Below are positions 21,513 through 30,071 of a DNA stretch of 32,072 nucleotides, piece by piece (the first letter of the stretch is position 1; every line of letters begins with the position of its first letter). The notes under the pieces were generated by a model. That model saw nothing but the letters and a program-made list of their open reading frames with translations. It did not search any database and had not been told where the DNA came from. The translations under genes were made by a program, and so were the position numbers. Origin of the DNA: M0108 sp044228695 (lineage in GTDB: Bacteria; Pseudomonadota; Gammaproteobacteria; Chromatiales; Chromatiaceae); contig JBGAUK010000035.1 of assembly GCA_044228695.1 (NCBI GenBank), forward strand, positions 1 to 32,072, given 5' to 3'.

Positions 21513-23645
21513 TCAGGAGCGGCCCGTCTGCCCGGCGAGGGCCATGGCCCGGAAGGGATCATCCTCCGCACCCACCCCCAGTCGCTGGTGTATGGCGGCA
21601 ATGGCCTGCCCTTCGGTGGCGAAGATGTTGTCCACGCCAATGAGGTCGAAGAGGCCGGTGCGGCGCATGACGTCGAGGATCTGCTTCTTGAGCCCGGAAA
21701 AGACGATCTGAGTGCCGCGATCCCGCAAGCGCGCCACCAGGTGATGAACCACCTCTTCCCCCGAGGCATCGAGTTGGTTGATGCCATCTCCCACCACCAA
21801 GAGCCATTTGGCATCCGGCTTGGCGGCAACCGCCTCCAGGATATTGTCCTCGAAATAGGAGACATTGGCGAAATAGAGGGAGCCGTCGAAGCGGATGGCG
21901 TTGATGTGAGGACTGGTCGGCAGGTCCGGATGGACCTTGACGTCGCGCAGGGTGCCGTCCTTGCAGCGGCCTAAGATGGCGACGCGCGGCTTCATGGTGC
22001 GGAAGAGGTAGAGGAGTATGGCCAGGCCGGCCCCCACCAGGATGCCCTCGTCCAGATGGGGGGCGAAGGCCAGGGTGGCGACGAAGGTCACGATGGCGGC
22101 GATGCCATCGTGACGGCTGGCCTCCCAGGCATGCTTGACCGCCTCGATGTTGACCAGGCCGATGACCGCCATGATGATGATGGCCGCTAGCACCGCCTGA
22201 GGCAGGTGGTAGAGCAGAGGGGTCAGGAAGAGGAGGGTGATGAGCACGAAGAGGGCGGTGAAGACGGACGAGAGCCCGCTGCGGGCGCCAGCGTCAAAGT
22301 TCACCGCCGAGCGTGAGAAGGAGCCGGAGGCCGGAAAGGCCTGGCTGAAGCCGCCGAGGATATTGGCCAGGCCCTGGCCGATGAGTTCCTGGTTGGGGTC
22401 CACCTTCTGTTTCGCCTTGGTGGCCAGAGCCTTGGCGATGGAGATCGCCTCCATGAAGCCCACCAGGGAGATGACGATGGCCGCCGTCAGCAGACTGCCG
22501 ATGGCATCCAGGCTCAGGCTGGGCAGCGCCAGCGCCGGCAAGCCCTCGGGGATGCGGCCCACCACCTCACCGCCCCCCACCAGCTTGAAGCCCTCGCCCT
22601 TGACCCCGCGAATGCTGTAATGGGCGCCATCCGTCCTGGCGCCGGCCGGAACCTGGTCCAGGCGATAGAGGCCCAGGGTGGCGCCTTGGGCGTCGATGAC
22701 CCGCGCCACCGGTACCTGGCGCAGTTCCTTCTTCAGGGACGCCGTCAGTCCCTCGGCCTCGGTGGTGGCGATGGTGGCCAGGTCCAATTCATAGCCCAGA
22801 CGCGCCGCTTCGCCCGCGCGTATGGCATCGCGCCGCGCCTCCTTCAGTGCCACCATCAGGCTGGCCTTGGTCTCCGCCAGTCGCGATTCTTCAAGTTGGG
22901 CCTTGCCGAGATCGGCGACCAGCCCCGTCAGGGCGGGGTCCGCGATCTGGTCCGCCCGGCCCTCCAAGTTTTTCTCGAAGCCAATGGCCCAGGACAAGGT
23001 GGTGGTCAGGGCCACGGCGATGAGGACACCGGGCCATTTCCGTTTGTATTTCTTAATGCCCCACATGAGCCCGAGGGCCAGGAGTCCCATGGCCAGGGTG
23101 GGCCAGTGGGTATCGCCGATCTGGGCGAAGACGCCGGCAATGTCGTGCATGAAACTTTCGGAGCGCCCCATGGGCACACCAAACAGTTTGGAAATCTGGG
23201 ACAAGCCAATGATGAGGGCCGCGGCGTTGGTGAAGCCGACGATCACGGGGTGCGACAGAAAATTGACCACCACCCCCAGCTTAAAGAGGCCCAGTGCTAA
23301 CTGGGTCACGCCGACCAGCAGGGCGAGCAGGATGGCCAGGGCGATGAATTGGGGTGAGCCTGGTGCCGCCAGGGGGGTGAGGGCCGAGGCCGTGAGCAGG
23401 GACACCACCGCCACCGGCCCCGTGCTGAGAAAGACGCTGGACCCGAAGAGGGATGCGATCGCTACCGGCAGGAAGGCGGCGTAGAGACCGAAATAGGGGG
23501 GCAGCCCGGCGAGTTGGGCATAGGCCATGGATTGGGGAATCAGGACCAGGGCCACCGTGATGCCCGCCAGGAAATCGGCCTTGGCCGTATCACCCCGGAG
23601 GGGAAACCAGCCCAAAAAGGGCAGAAAGCGCGCTAGCTTGTTCAT
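21513..23645 (-). CDS. SulP-family anion permease with STAS domain
   Basis: This 710-aa inner-membrane transporter probably carries sulfate or another anion. The SulP core starts with DFLAGITVALVLIPQSMAYAQLAGLPPYFGLY, and the C terminus is a STAS domain (about 570-700, containing IRFDGSLYFANVSYFEDNI). The ASGSFSRSAVN motif and the loop ending GRIPEGLPALALPSL are typical. Unusual is a stretch of about 140 residues (224-363) inserted before that loop, where most relatives have only a short linker. It is Glu/Ala/Arg-rich and probably coiled coil (LEESRLAETKASLMVALKEA), followed by a small beta-rich part. The ATG at 23645 (MNKLARFLPF) is chosen at the family N terminus; an upstream in-frame extension reads poorly. 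It converges with methionine gamma-lyase. Confidence 0.9.
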   Translation of the reverse strand: MNKLARFLPFLGWFPLRGDTAKADFLAGITVALVLIPQSMAYAQLAGLPPYFGLYAAFLPVAIASLFGSSVFLSTGPVAVVSLLTASALTPLAAPGSPQFIALAILLALLVGVTQLALGLFKLGVVVNFLSHPVIVGFTNAAALIIGLSQISKLFGVPMGRSESFMHDIAGVFAQIGDTHWPTLAMGLLALGLMWGIKKYKRKWPGVLIAVALTTTLSWAIGFEKNLEGRADQIADPALTGLVADLGKAQLEESRLAETKASLMVALKEARRDAIRAGEAARLGYELDLATIATTEAEGLTASLKKELRQVPVARVIDAQGATLGLYRLDQVPAGARTDGAHYSIRGVKGEGFKLVGGGEVVGRIPEGLPALALPSLSLDAIGSLLTAAIVISLVGFMEAISIAKALATKAKQKVDPNQELIGQGLANILGGFSQAFPASGSFSRSAVNFDAGARSGLSSVFTALFVLITLLFLTPLLYHLPQAVLAAIIIMAVIGLVNIEAVKHAWEASRHDGIAAIVTFVATLAFAPHLDEGILVGAGLAILLYLFRTMKPRVAILGRCKDGTLRDVKVHPDLPTSPHINAIRFDGSLYFANVSYFEDNILEAVAAKPDAKWLLVVGDGINQLDASGEEVVHHLVARLRDRGTQIVFSGLKKQILDVMRRTGLFDLIGVDNIFATEGQAIAAIHQRLGVGAEDDPFRAMALAGQTGRS

Positions 23646-23876
23646 GGGATAAGTACAGCCGTTGAGGTGATCGCCGGCACATCTTAAACCCTTCGACAAA
23701 AATAGCGCCAGTACCAGAGGCCTGGCGGCCAAGGGCTATGGTGCGCTTGGACCACCCAGGATTCCGGTGAGTATCCTGGCCGGCTTGTCGGCCCGCCGAG
23801 AGGGGGCCCCTGGCTGGCGATCGCCGCCCCTCCCGCCGTTCAAGGCCCTCCTATCGGCGAGGCCCCGCCTGGCCTT

Positions 23877-23899
23877 GGCGCGGGTTCCCACTCCGCGCC
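23877..23899 (-). terminator. Hairpin after the universal stress protein gene
   Basis: GGCGCGG, a 9-nt loop and CCGCGCC form a perfect 7-bp stem about 20 nt past the stop of the operon's last gene. A second, smaller stem GGCCG/CGGCC lies at 23778-23793. The rest of the 274-nt gap between 23646 and 23919 shows no gene. Confidence 0.45.
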
Positions 23900-23919
23900 G
23901 ATCCAGGTGGTGGCAGGGT

Positions 23920-24756
23920 TCAGCGGCTCCCGGGCACGATCAGCACCGGGCATTGCGCCTGGCCCATGATGCGTTCGGAGACGCTGCCCAGCAGCAGTCG
24001 GCTCAGCCCGCCACGACCATGGCTGCCGACGACGATGAGGTCCGCCTGGCGGTTGTTGGCGGTCTCGACCACCACCTGGTCCGGGCGGCCTTCCGCCAGC
24101 AGGGCCTCGCAATCGATCCCAACCGCCTGCATGGCGGCCAGGGTCTGATCCAGCGCCGCTTGGGCCTCGGCCTTGCGTTCGGTGTTGTGGCTGCGGCTGG
24201 TGACGGAAATCAGAGTCACCGGGAGCTGGCAATCCCTGGCCAGATCCAGCGCCACCTGGGTGGCGGCCTGGCTCTGGTCGGAGCCATCGGTGGCGAGGAG
24301 GATGCGATGGCTCCACATGGCCGCGGCACGCGGCACCATCAGCACGGGGCAGGGGGCCAGACCGGCGACATGAGCGGTGGCGTGGCCTACCATGAGGCGG
24401 GCCAGCCCACGCTTGCCGCGCCGGCCCAGCACGATCAGGTCGGGCTCCAGTTCCAGGGCGGTGTTGATGATTTCCTGATGGGGTTGGTCGCCATACACCA
24501 GTTGAGTAAGGCATGTAACCCCCTCGGTCTCGGCGGCGGCCACCACGGTGGCGAGGAGGGCCTGGGCTTCCCGTTCCATCTGCTCGCGCAGGCCATGGGT
24601 ACCGAACCCCACCAGATCCTGGGGGGAGAGGATGATGGTCATGGCCGTGAGCCGGGCCCCGCACCGCTTGGCGAGGGCGATGGCAAGCCGTTGGGCCCCG
24701 GCGGAGAATTCCGAGCCATCGGTGGCGAAGAGCAGGCTATGCAGCTTAGTCCCCAT
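23920..24756 (-). CDS. Tandem universal stress protein (UspA family)
   Basis: The 278-aa protein contains two UspA domains in a row. The first is residues 1-143, beginning LHSLLFATDGSEFSAGAQ; the second is residues 148-278, beginning SHRILLATDGSDQSQAATQ. The second keeps the ATP-binding signature VGSHGRGGLSRLLLGSVSERI. The first is altered (GRRGKRGLARLMVGHATAHV), with His in place of the final Ser, so nucleotide binding may be confined to one half. A good ribosome-binding site AAAGGAG precedes the ATG. The gene starts 3 nt after the stop of the TauE/SafE transporter gene and ends a four-gene operon. Usp proteins often sit beside ion transporters and may tune their activity to energy state; here that is inferred from position. 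Confidence 0.93.
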   Translation of the reverse strand: MGTKLHSLLFATDGSEFSAGAQRLAIALAKRCGARLTAMTIILSPQDLVGFGTHGLREQMEREAQALLATVVAAAETEGVTCLTQLVYGDQPHQEIINTALELEPDLIVLGRRGKRGLARLMVGHATAHVAGLAPCPVLMVPRAAAMWSHRILLATDGSDQSQAATQVALDLARDCQLPVTLISVTSRSHNTERKAEAQAALDQTLAAMQAVGIDCEALLAEGRPDQVVVETANNRQADLIVVGSHGRGGLSRLLLGSVSERIMGQAQCPVLIVPGSR

Positions 24757-24759
24757 GAT

Positions 24760-25821
24760 TCAGCTCCTTTGGGCCAGGCGGTGGGCCGCCATGCCCTTGA
24801 TCAGGGCGATGATGATGGCGATGCCACCCACCGCCATGGCCAATACCAGCGTGGCGTCTCCCAACAGCTTCAGGTAGGCAATGGTGGCGTCCTGGATGGG
24901 CGCGATCAGTTCCAGCTTGGAGAGATACCCCGGTACATAGAAGAAGCGCGAAAACAGCACGATGACCATGATGAGACCCATGACCAGTTTAACCACGGAG
25001 TCCTTGACGTAAGTCGTGCCGATCGCGCCGATCTGGACGCCGAACAGGGAGCCGGCCAAAATGATCATGGCCAGGCGGATGTCCACGACCCCGTCCAGGG
25101 CATAGAGGATGGTGCCCCCAAGACCCATGACAAAGGCGATAACCAGTTCGGTGGCGGTTGCCATCAGGGCTGGGGCCCCCAACACATAGATCATGGCGGG
25201 AACACCGATGAAACCACCCACGGCAATGGTGGCGGCCAACATGCCGGTGGCGAAGCCGAGGGGCACGATGAAGAGCAGGGATACCTGGGCCTTGATGCTG
25301 GGGAAGAAAACCATGGTCCCGGGGATGCGCACGGATTGGACCCATCGCGCCAGCCGGGTGGTTTCCTGGGCCACGGCGGTCCCCGTCGTTTTTTCCTGCT
25401 GGAACATCTGGTAGGCATCCCGGAGCACGAAGAGGCCAACCACGGCCAGGACGACCACGAAGACCACCGAGACATAGAGGCTGGTCCCAACGTCGCCAAA
25501 ACTGTGCTTGATGCCGGTCATGACCTGCTTGCCGACGAGCATCCCCAGTTCGGCGAAGAGGCCCATGATGAGGCCCAGTTTGACGTCCACCTGCCCGTAC
25601 TTGTGGCGTTTCATGGCGCCCACCAGGGACTTGGGGAATTTGTGGCAGATATTCGATGCCACCGCCACGATGCCAGGCACACCCAAGGTCATCATGGCCG
25701 GGGTCAGTACAAAGGCCCCGCCGGAACCGATGAAGCCCGAGACCATGCCACCCACGAAGCCCACCACGAAGAGGGCCAGGGTGGTATAGATGTTGAGTTC
25801 GATGAAGAGACTGCTTTCCAC
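24760..25821 (-). CDS. TauE/SafE (TSUP) family anion transporter
   Basis: The 353-aa inner-membrane protein has about eight TM segments and the duplicated TSUP core. The first half begins FVVGFVGGMVSGFIGSGGAF and the second contains GFATGMLAATIAVGGFIGVPAM. Family members export sulfite, sulfoacetate or related organosulfur anions, so a role in moving sulfite or similar products of sulfide oxidation is plausible but not shown. A cytosolic loop of about 50 residues between the halves (DAYQMFQQEKTTGTAVAQ) accounts for its length above the usual 250-270. The start is GTG at 25821, with GGGAG 9 nt upstream. It lies 17 nt after an 82-aa membrane protein gene and 3 nt before the universal stress protein gene, so all are one transcript. 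Confidence 0.92.
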   Translation of the reverse strand: MESSLFIELNIYTTLALFVVGFVGGMVSGFIGSGGAFVLTPAMMTLGVPGIVAVASNICHKFPKSLVGAMKRHKYGQVDVKLGLIMGLFAELGMLVGKQVMTGIKHSFGDVGTSLYVSVVFVVVLAVVGLFVLRDAYQMFQQEKTTGTAVAQETTRLARWVQSVRIPGTMVFFPSIKAQVSLLFIVPLGFATGMLAATIAVGGFIGVPAMIYVLGAPALMATATELVIAFVMGLGGTILYALDGVVDIRLAMIILAGSLFGVQIGAIGTTYVKDSVVKLVMGLIMVIVLFSRFFYVPGYLSKLELIAPIQDATIAYLKLLGDATLVLAMAVGGIAIIIALIKGMAAHRLAQRS

Positions 25822-25838
25822 TGCTTACGACTCCCTGC

Positions 25839-26087
25839 TCACTGTTTGCCACCAGACTTGGCTGCCCGTAGTCCCAGGAGCTCCCAGAAGAGTCCGGTGA
25901 AGGCGCCATGAAAATAAGAGAAGATGAAGGCTACCACTACCGGGATCAGGAACAGGGCCTTGTGATCCTTGGTTTGCTCGGCCCAGGCGACGAACTGGTC
26001 GGAGTATAGGAAGAGCAAGCTATAAAGTAATAGACTGGCACTGCCATAAAATAGTGTGGCGGCAAGGGGTTTTTTGGAAGGGGACAT
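25839..26087 (-). CDS. Small two-TM membrane protein
   Basis: The 82-aa product has two membrane segments (about 10-27, TLFYGSASLLLYSLLFLY, and 44-64, ALFLIPVVVAFIFSYFHGAF) and a basic C terminus (RAAKSGGKQ). I recognise no named family. The ATG at 26087 (MSPSKKPLAA) has GAGG 6 nt upstream; a longer frame would run into the preceding gene. Its tight placement (8 nt after the previous gene, 17 nt before the TauE/SafE transporter) suggests a small accessory subunit of that transporter. Confidence 0.78.
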   Translation of the reverse strand: MSPSKKPLAATLFYGSASLLLYSLLFLYSDQFVAWAEQTKDHKALFLIPVVVAFIFSYFHGAFTGLFWELLGLRAAKSGGKQ

Positions 26088-26095
26088 CAAGTACC

Positions 26096-26671
26096 TCAGG
26101 GTCGGAAGCGTTGAGAAGGTAGGGACGAAATAGGTGGCTGTTGGGCGGTGATGGGGTCCGGCGAAGGGCATCCGGGATTGCCAACCAGGACCACCGGTAC
26201 CGGCGAGGGGCCCGCGAAGAGGCTGCGTTTGCCGGCTACCAGGCAGCGCACGGGGTCGTCTGGGGTTCCGGAGATCGCGAAGAGCAGGCGGGAGTGACGA
26301 GCCAGCGCTCGCAGTACGGTGCGCCGATTGACGGCGCTCAGGCCCTCGGCCCCCCGGACGATGCCCTCGAGCAGGGTCCGGTGTTGGGAAAGTTGCTCGT
26401 GCAAGCCCAGGGGGTCGGTGGTCAACAGCAGCAGATCTGCCTGGAGGCGGTGGCAGGCCCTAGCCGCGTAGTTCAGGACGGGGGTGGGCAAGGTGGCGCC
26501 GACACCAAGGGCGATCAACCGCCGGCCCTGCTGGCCTGGGTGAGAAGGGCCAGGGGCGTCCGGACCAGGGCGCAGGGCGGCTTCCATGCGATAGCGGCCG
26601 CTGACCTCGCCGCCATTGGCTCTGCCCAAGGCCTGGAAGGCTTGCTTGATCTGGTCGGTAAGGCTGGCCAT
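26096..26671 (-). CDS. Unrecognised soluble protein, first gene of the TauE/SafE operon
   Basis: I cannot assign a family. The 191-aa protein has no signal or membrane segment. Its middle (LIALGVGATLPTPVLNYAARACHRLQADLLLLTTDP) looks like a beta-alpha-beta unit of a Rossmann or Usp-like fold. A helical stretch follows, and then LLFAISGTPDDPVRCLVAGKR and VPVVLVGNPGC, which read like further strands. The N terminus (MASLTDQIKQAFQALGRAN) is an amphipathic helix, and the C terminus is Pro/Ser-rich. The ATG at 26671 has CGGAG 6 nt upstream. It is the first gene behind the divergent regulatory region at 26672-26880. Given the tandem Usp at the operon's other end, a highly diverged Usp-like sensor is one possibility. 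Confidence 0.72.
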   Translation of the reverse strand: MASLTDQIKQAFQALGRANGGEVSGRYRMEAALRPGPDAPGPSHPGQQGRRLIALGVGATLPTPVLNYAARACHRLQADLLLLTTDPLGLHEQLSQHRTLLEGIVRGAEGLSAVNRRTVLRALARHSRLLFAISGTPDDPVRCLVAGKRSLFAGPSPVPVVLVGNPGCPSPDPITAQQPPISSLPSQRFRP

Positions 26672-26755
26672 GAGCAACTCCGGTGGCGGTAGCTGACCCC
26701 ATGGGCGATTCGGATTCAGCTCAGACCATCAATTACGCAATTCGCGTGCCGATAA

Positions 26756-26784
26756 TTGAAAAACGTTAAATTATTGATAATAAT
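26756..26784 (+). promoter_or_regulatory. Sigma-70-like promoter with overlapping dyad, ahead of the histidine kinase
   Basis: TTGAAA (26756-26761) and AATAAT (26779-26784) are 17 nt apart. The -10 is the right arm of the dyad ATTATT-GAT-AATAAT (26770-26784), a possible operator. Predicted start near 26791. The 209-nt gap (26672-26880) is strikingly AT-rich for this window. A weaker leftward promoter for the TauE/SafE operon (TTATCA, 17 nt, AATTAT) overlaps it. Confidence 0.5.
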
Positions 26785-26814
26785 CTATTTATTAGATGGG
26801 CAAGGCCTCGGCGA

Positions 26815-26834
26815 GAGTTTCGCTTTAGAAACTC
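26815..26834 (+). other. Hairpin in the kinase leader
   Basis: GAGTTTC, loop GCTTTA and GAAACTC form a perfect 7-bp stem about 25 nt after the predicted transcription start and 46 nt before the TTG start. It may be a protein-binding dyad or an RNA structure; no T tract follows. Confidence 0.4.
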
Positions 26835-26880
26835 GATGCCGCGCTATCGATTTATCTGCTTGATTGACTAGGATAAATAG

Positions 26881-28425
26881 TTGACGTTTAATCCGCGCAA
26901 CAGCGTTTCACTTTTGAAACCCATCATGCCCAGCATTCTCGGCAAGATCATCCTGGCCTACCTGGCGCTGGCCCTTGGCGTGGCTGGCTTCGTCCTCTTC
27001 ACCTCCGCCGACCTGAGCTACCTGGAGTCACGGGTCCGGGAGGCGGTGGCCATCACCGCCTTCCAGGACGATGCCCAGGAGATGCGCCGGCATGAGAAGA
27101 ACTTCTTGCTCTACCATGCCACCGGTGAGTTGGCCGCGGCCCGCGGCTTGGCCGAGGGTTTGGAGGGCCGCGTCGCCAGCGATGGCGAGGTCCTGGCCAG
27201 GGTCCTGCCCGGCGCGGAGTTGGCGGCCATGAGCGCGGCCATCTCGGCTTACCGGCGCCTGCTCGAACCTCCCGACCTGGACCCCGGCAGCACCAACGCG
27301 GCCAGGGTGCGTGAGGCGGGTCACGCTATCTCCGAGGCCAGCGACCAACTGGCGGAACGCGAGCGAGGCCTGCTCATCGAGACCCTGAGACAGTCCCGTC
27401 AGACCTTGATCTGGACCCTGGGCCTGGTCGCCCTGCTGGCCCTGGCTGGCGGTCAGCTTCTCTGGAGCGCTGTCGGTCGCCCCCTGCGGCGCCTCGAGGC
27501 CCAGCTCAAGCCCCTGGCGGAGGGCCGGTTCCAGGCCTTCGCCGAGGTCTCGCGCGACCGGGAGATCGTCTCCTTCACCGCCGCCTTGAATCGCATGCTG
27601 GAGGAGCTGGAGTCGCGCCGCCGTCAGGTCCTGCACGCCCAGAGGCTGGCGGCCCTGGGCACCCTGGCCTCCGGCGTTGCCCATGAGCTCAACAACCCCC
27701 TGGGCAATATCTCCGGGGCGTGCCAGATCCTGCTGGAGGAGCTGGCGGGACAGCCCGGGTTGTCGCGGGAGGCGCGCGCGGATCTGCGCGGCTGGCTGAC
27801 CCAGATCGATGACGAGACCGAGCGCGCCCGCCGCATCGTGCTGAACCTGCTGGACTACAGCCGTAAGCCCGGACGCGCGGACCTGACCTCCCACCTGGGG
27901 GCTACCCTGGACCGGTCTCTGCTCCTCTTGGGGCAGCGCTTGCCGGCGGGAGATACCGTGAGCCGCGATATCCCCTCGGGCCTCTGGGTCCGCATGGACC
28001 CTCAGCGCCTGCAACAGGTGTTCGTTAACCTGATCCAGAACGCCCTGGACGCGGGGGGCCGCCAAGTCAGGATCAGGGCCAGACTGGCGAGGGCAGGGGG
28101 TTGGCCACCCCCGGGCGCCGCTCTGGTGTTTGGCGAGGGTTTGGGCCCCGAGGTGGGCGAGGTGGGCGCGGCGGAGCGCGGGGAGCCGCTTGAGCCCGGC
28201 GTCTTGATCAGGGTTGCGGATGATGGGCCCGGCATCCCGCCCGACCGTATTGACCGCATCCTCGACCCCTTCTATACCTCCCACCAACCCGGCGAAGGGA
28301 CGGGGCTGGGACTCTATATCGTCAGTGAAATCATCCGCGAACAGGGGGGTGCCATCGCGGTATCCAGCCCCCCGGAAGGCGGCGCCTGTTTCGCCCTCCT
28401 GCTCGCCGGTGGAGACGCCCCGTGA
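26881..28425 (+). CDS. Membrane histidine kinase, NtrB-like
   Basis: The 514-aa kinase has TM1 (20-41), a helical periplasmic sensor of about 130 residues with the pattern EMRRHEKNFLLYH, TM2 (176-196), HAMP (about 197-250) and a HisKA domain with His268 in VAHELNNPLGN. The H-box with ELNNPL is the NtrB/ZraS style that pairs with sigma-54 activators. The ATPase part has the N box NLIQNALDAG, DDGPGIP and GTGLGLYIV. An Ala/Gly-rich insertion (about 395-430, containing GEGLGPEVGEVGAA) lies between the N and G1 boxes. The start is uncertain: TTG at 26881 has AGGA 7 nt upstream, whereas ATG at 26926 would begin just before TM1 and has no such site. Its stop overlaps the GTG start of the regulator. 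Confidence 0.9.
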   Translation: MTFNPRNSVSLLKPIMPSILGKIILAYLALALGVAGFVLFTSADLSYLESRVREAVAITAFQDDAQEMRRHEKNFLLYHATGELAAARGLAEGLEGRVASDGEVLARVLPGAELAAMSAAISAYRRLLEPPDLDPGSTNAARVREAGHAISEASDQLAERERGLLIETLRQSRQTLIWTLGLVALLALAGGQLLWSAVGRPLRRLEAQLKPLAEGRFQAFAEVSRDREIVSFTAALNRMLEELESRRRQVLHAQRLAALGTLASGVAHELNNPLGNISGACQILLEELAGQPGLSREARADLRGWLTQIDDETERARRIVLNLLDYSRKPGRADLTSHLGATLDRSLLLLGQRLPAGDTVSRDIPSGLWVRMDPQRLQQVFVNLIQNALDAGGRQVRIRARLARAGGWPPPGAALVFGEGLGPEVGEVGAAERGEPLEPGVLIRVADDGPGIPPDRIDRILDPFYTSHQPGEGTGLGLYIVSEIIREQGGAIAVSSPPEGGACFALLLAGGDAP

Positions 28426-29789
28426 ATGAGGCCCATCAGCCCCAGCTCCTCGTCGTCGATGACGAGGCCGCTGCCCTCAAAAACCTGTCCCATCTCTTCC
28501 AGAAGGAGGGCTATGGGGTCACTGCCTGCCAGAGCGGCCAGGAGGGCATCCAGGCCTTGCGGGACCGGGAATTCGACCTGGTCCTCACCGACCTGCGCAT
28601 GAAGGGCATCGATGGTCTGGCCGTGCTGCGCCAGGCCCGCGCCGCCCAACCCGACGGCGAGGTTATCGTCATCACCGGTCACGCCACCTTGGACTCGGCC
28701 GTGGCCGCCATGAAGGAGGGTGCCTTTCACTACATCGCCAAGCCCTACCGTCTGGATGAGGTGCGTCAGGTGGTGAGAAGCGCCCTGGAGGTCGTGGCCC
28801 TGAAACGGGAGAACCGAGATCTGCGCCGCCGCCTCGAGGGCTACCAGGGGCCGGTCAACCTTATCACCGAGGATCTGGAGATGCAGCGCCTCCTGGAAAC
28901 GGCGCGCCAGGTGGCCCCCACGGACTGCAATATCCTCATCACCGGCGAGTCTGGCACGGGCAAGGAGCTCATGGCCCGCTACCTCCACCTCTATAGCGCC
29001 CGCGCCGGCCAGGCCTTCGTGGCGGTGAACTGTGGCGCCCTCCAGGAGGAGTTGCTGGCCAACGAACTCTTTGGTCACGAGAAGGGCGCCTTCACCGGGG
29101 CGGACCGCCAGAAGCCGGGCCTCATCGAAATGGCGGCGGGCGGTACCCTCTTCCTGGACGAGATCGCCGAGATGAGTCCAGCCATGCAGGTGAAGCTCCT
29201 GCGCGTGCTGCAGGAGCGGGAACTGATGCGCGTGGGCGGCACCGCGCCGATCGGTGTGGATGCGCGCTTCATCGCCGCCACTAATCGCGATCTGCAGGAG
29301 GGGGTGGCGAATGGGCGTTTCCGTGCCGATCTGTTCTTTCGGCTCAACGTGGTCAATCTCACCCTGCCGCCCCTGCGCGACCGGCGGGATGACATCCCCC
29401 TCTTAGCCTGGCATTTCCTGAAAAAATTCGCCCAGGCCATGGGCAAGGCGGTGGACGATCTGGCCCCGGAGGCCCTCGCCTTGCTGGTGCGCCACGATTA
29501 CCCCGGCAATGTGCGCGAACTGGCCAACCTGATCGAGCGCGGCGTCGCCCTGGCGCGGGGGGGTCGGATCGAGGCCAGCCACCTGCCGGAGAGTCTGCGC
29601 CATCTTCCCCCGAGGTTGGTCCCGCAGGTGGAACCCTGTGGCGAGTTGACGACCCTGGTGGGCAACGAGGCTGCCTACATCGCCCAGGTCCTGAAATATA
29701 CCAGCGGCAACCGCAACCAGGCCGCCGAGATCCTCGGTATCGACCGGGTCTCGCTCTGGCGGCGGATCAAGCGATTTGGGCTGGAGTGA
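28422..29789 (+). CDS. NtrC-family sigma-54-dependent response regulator
   Basis: This 455-aa transcription activator is the partner of the overlapping kinase gene. It has a receiver (Asp13/14, phospho-Asp57 in LVLTDLRMKG, Lys107). The AAA+ domain has Walker A GESGTGKE (175-182), the sigma-54 contact loop GAFTGA (222-227) and Walker B GTLFLDEI (241-248). A Fis-type helix-turn-helix ends the protein (NRNQAAEILGIDRVSLWRRI). All key residues are present, so it should be active. It starts with GTG in a GTGA overlap with the kinase stop. Targets are unknown; the exosortase H genes lie 282 nt downstream on the same strand, although I found no convincing -24/-12 sigma-54 promoter before them. Confidence 0.95.
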   Translation: MNEAHQPQLLVVDDEAAALKNLSHLFQKEGYGVTACQSGQEGIQALRDREFDLVLTDLRMKGIDGLAVLRQARAAQPDGEVIVITGHATLDSAVAAMKEGAFHYIAKPYRLDEVRQVVRSALEVVALKRENRDLRRRLEGYQGPVNLITEDLEMQRLLETARQVAPTDCNILITGESGTGKELMARYLHLYSARAGQAFVAVNCGALQEELLANELFGHEKGAFTGADRQKPGLIEMAAGGTLFLDEIAEMSPAMQVKLLRVLQERELMRVGGTAPIGVDARFIAATNRDLQEGVANGRFRADLFFRLNVVNLTLPPLRDRRDDIPLLAWHFLKKFAQAMGKAVDDLAPEALALLVRHDYPGNVRELANLIERGVALARGGRIEASHLPESLRHLPPRLVPQVEPCGELTTLVGNEAAYIAQVLKYTSGNRNQAAEILGIDRVSLWRRIKRFGLE

Positions 29790-29941
29790 GGAGGTAGGGC
29801 GGGCGTGGCCTGTCCGATATCTGCAAAGAGCGGGAGCGGCCTGTATCTGGGTTAGGGATACCTCACCATACCCAACAAGGGTGTGATGGTCATCGCACAA
29901 TCCCGCATCGGCAAAGTTGATAAACCCGGGCAGATACCCGT

Positions 29942-29953
29942 CTCGGGCCCGAG
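29942..29953. promoter_or_regulatory. Perfect 12-nt palindrome in the gap before the exosortase gene
   Basis: CTCGGGCCCGAG is a perfect palindrome in the 282-nt gap (29790-30071) between the regulator and exosortase genes. An imperfect dyad at 29851-29876 (GTTAGGGATA/TACCCAAC) lies upstream. Either may be a regulator site; the palindrome could also be part of a terminator for the two-component operon. Confidence 0.35.
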
Positions 29954-30071
29954 GCTATACAATGAATTCGCCCCCTGTTTGCCTCTTTGGCAGGCTCAGA
30001 TGACCCTTGCCGGGCTGGCCCCAGGCGGTACCTGGTTCCCCCCATTACGATAAGCCCCCTGGCATTAGCAC

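Noticed and set aside
23767..25911. Open frame of 714 codons on the plus strand opposite the Usp and TauE/SafE genes
   Set aside because: Its product is a His/Gly/Asp/Gln-rich composition without domains, as expected from reading GC-rich genes backwards; the minus-strand genes have clear families, tight spacing and ribosome-binding sites.
29851..29960. Possible c-di-GMP (GEMM) riboswitch in the gap before xrtH
   Set aside because: GCAAA and CGGGC fragments occur, but the order of conserved blocks and hairpins does not fit the class.
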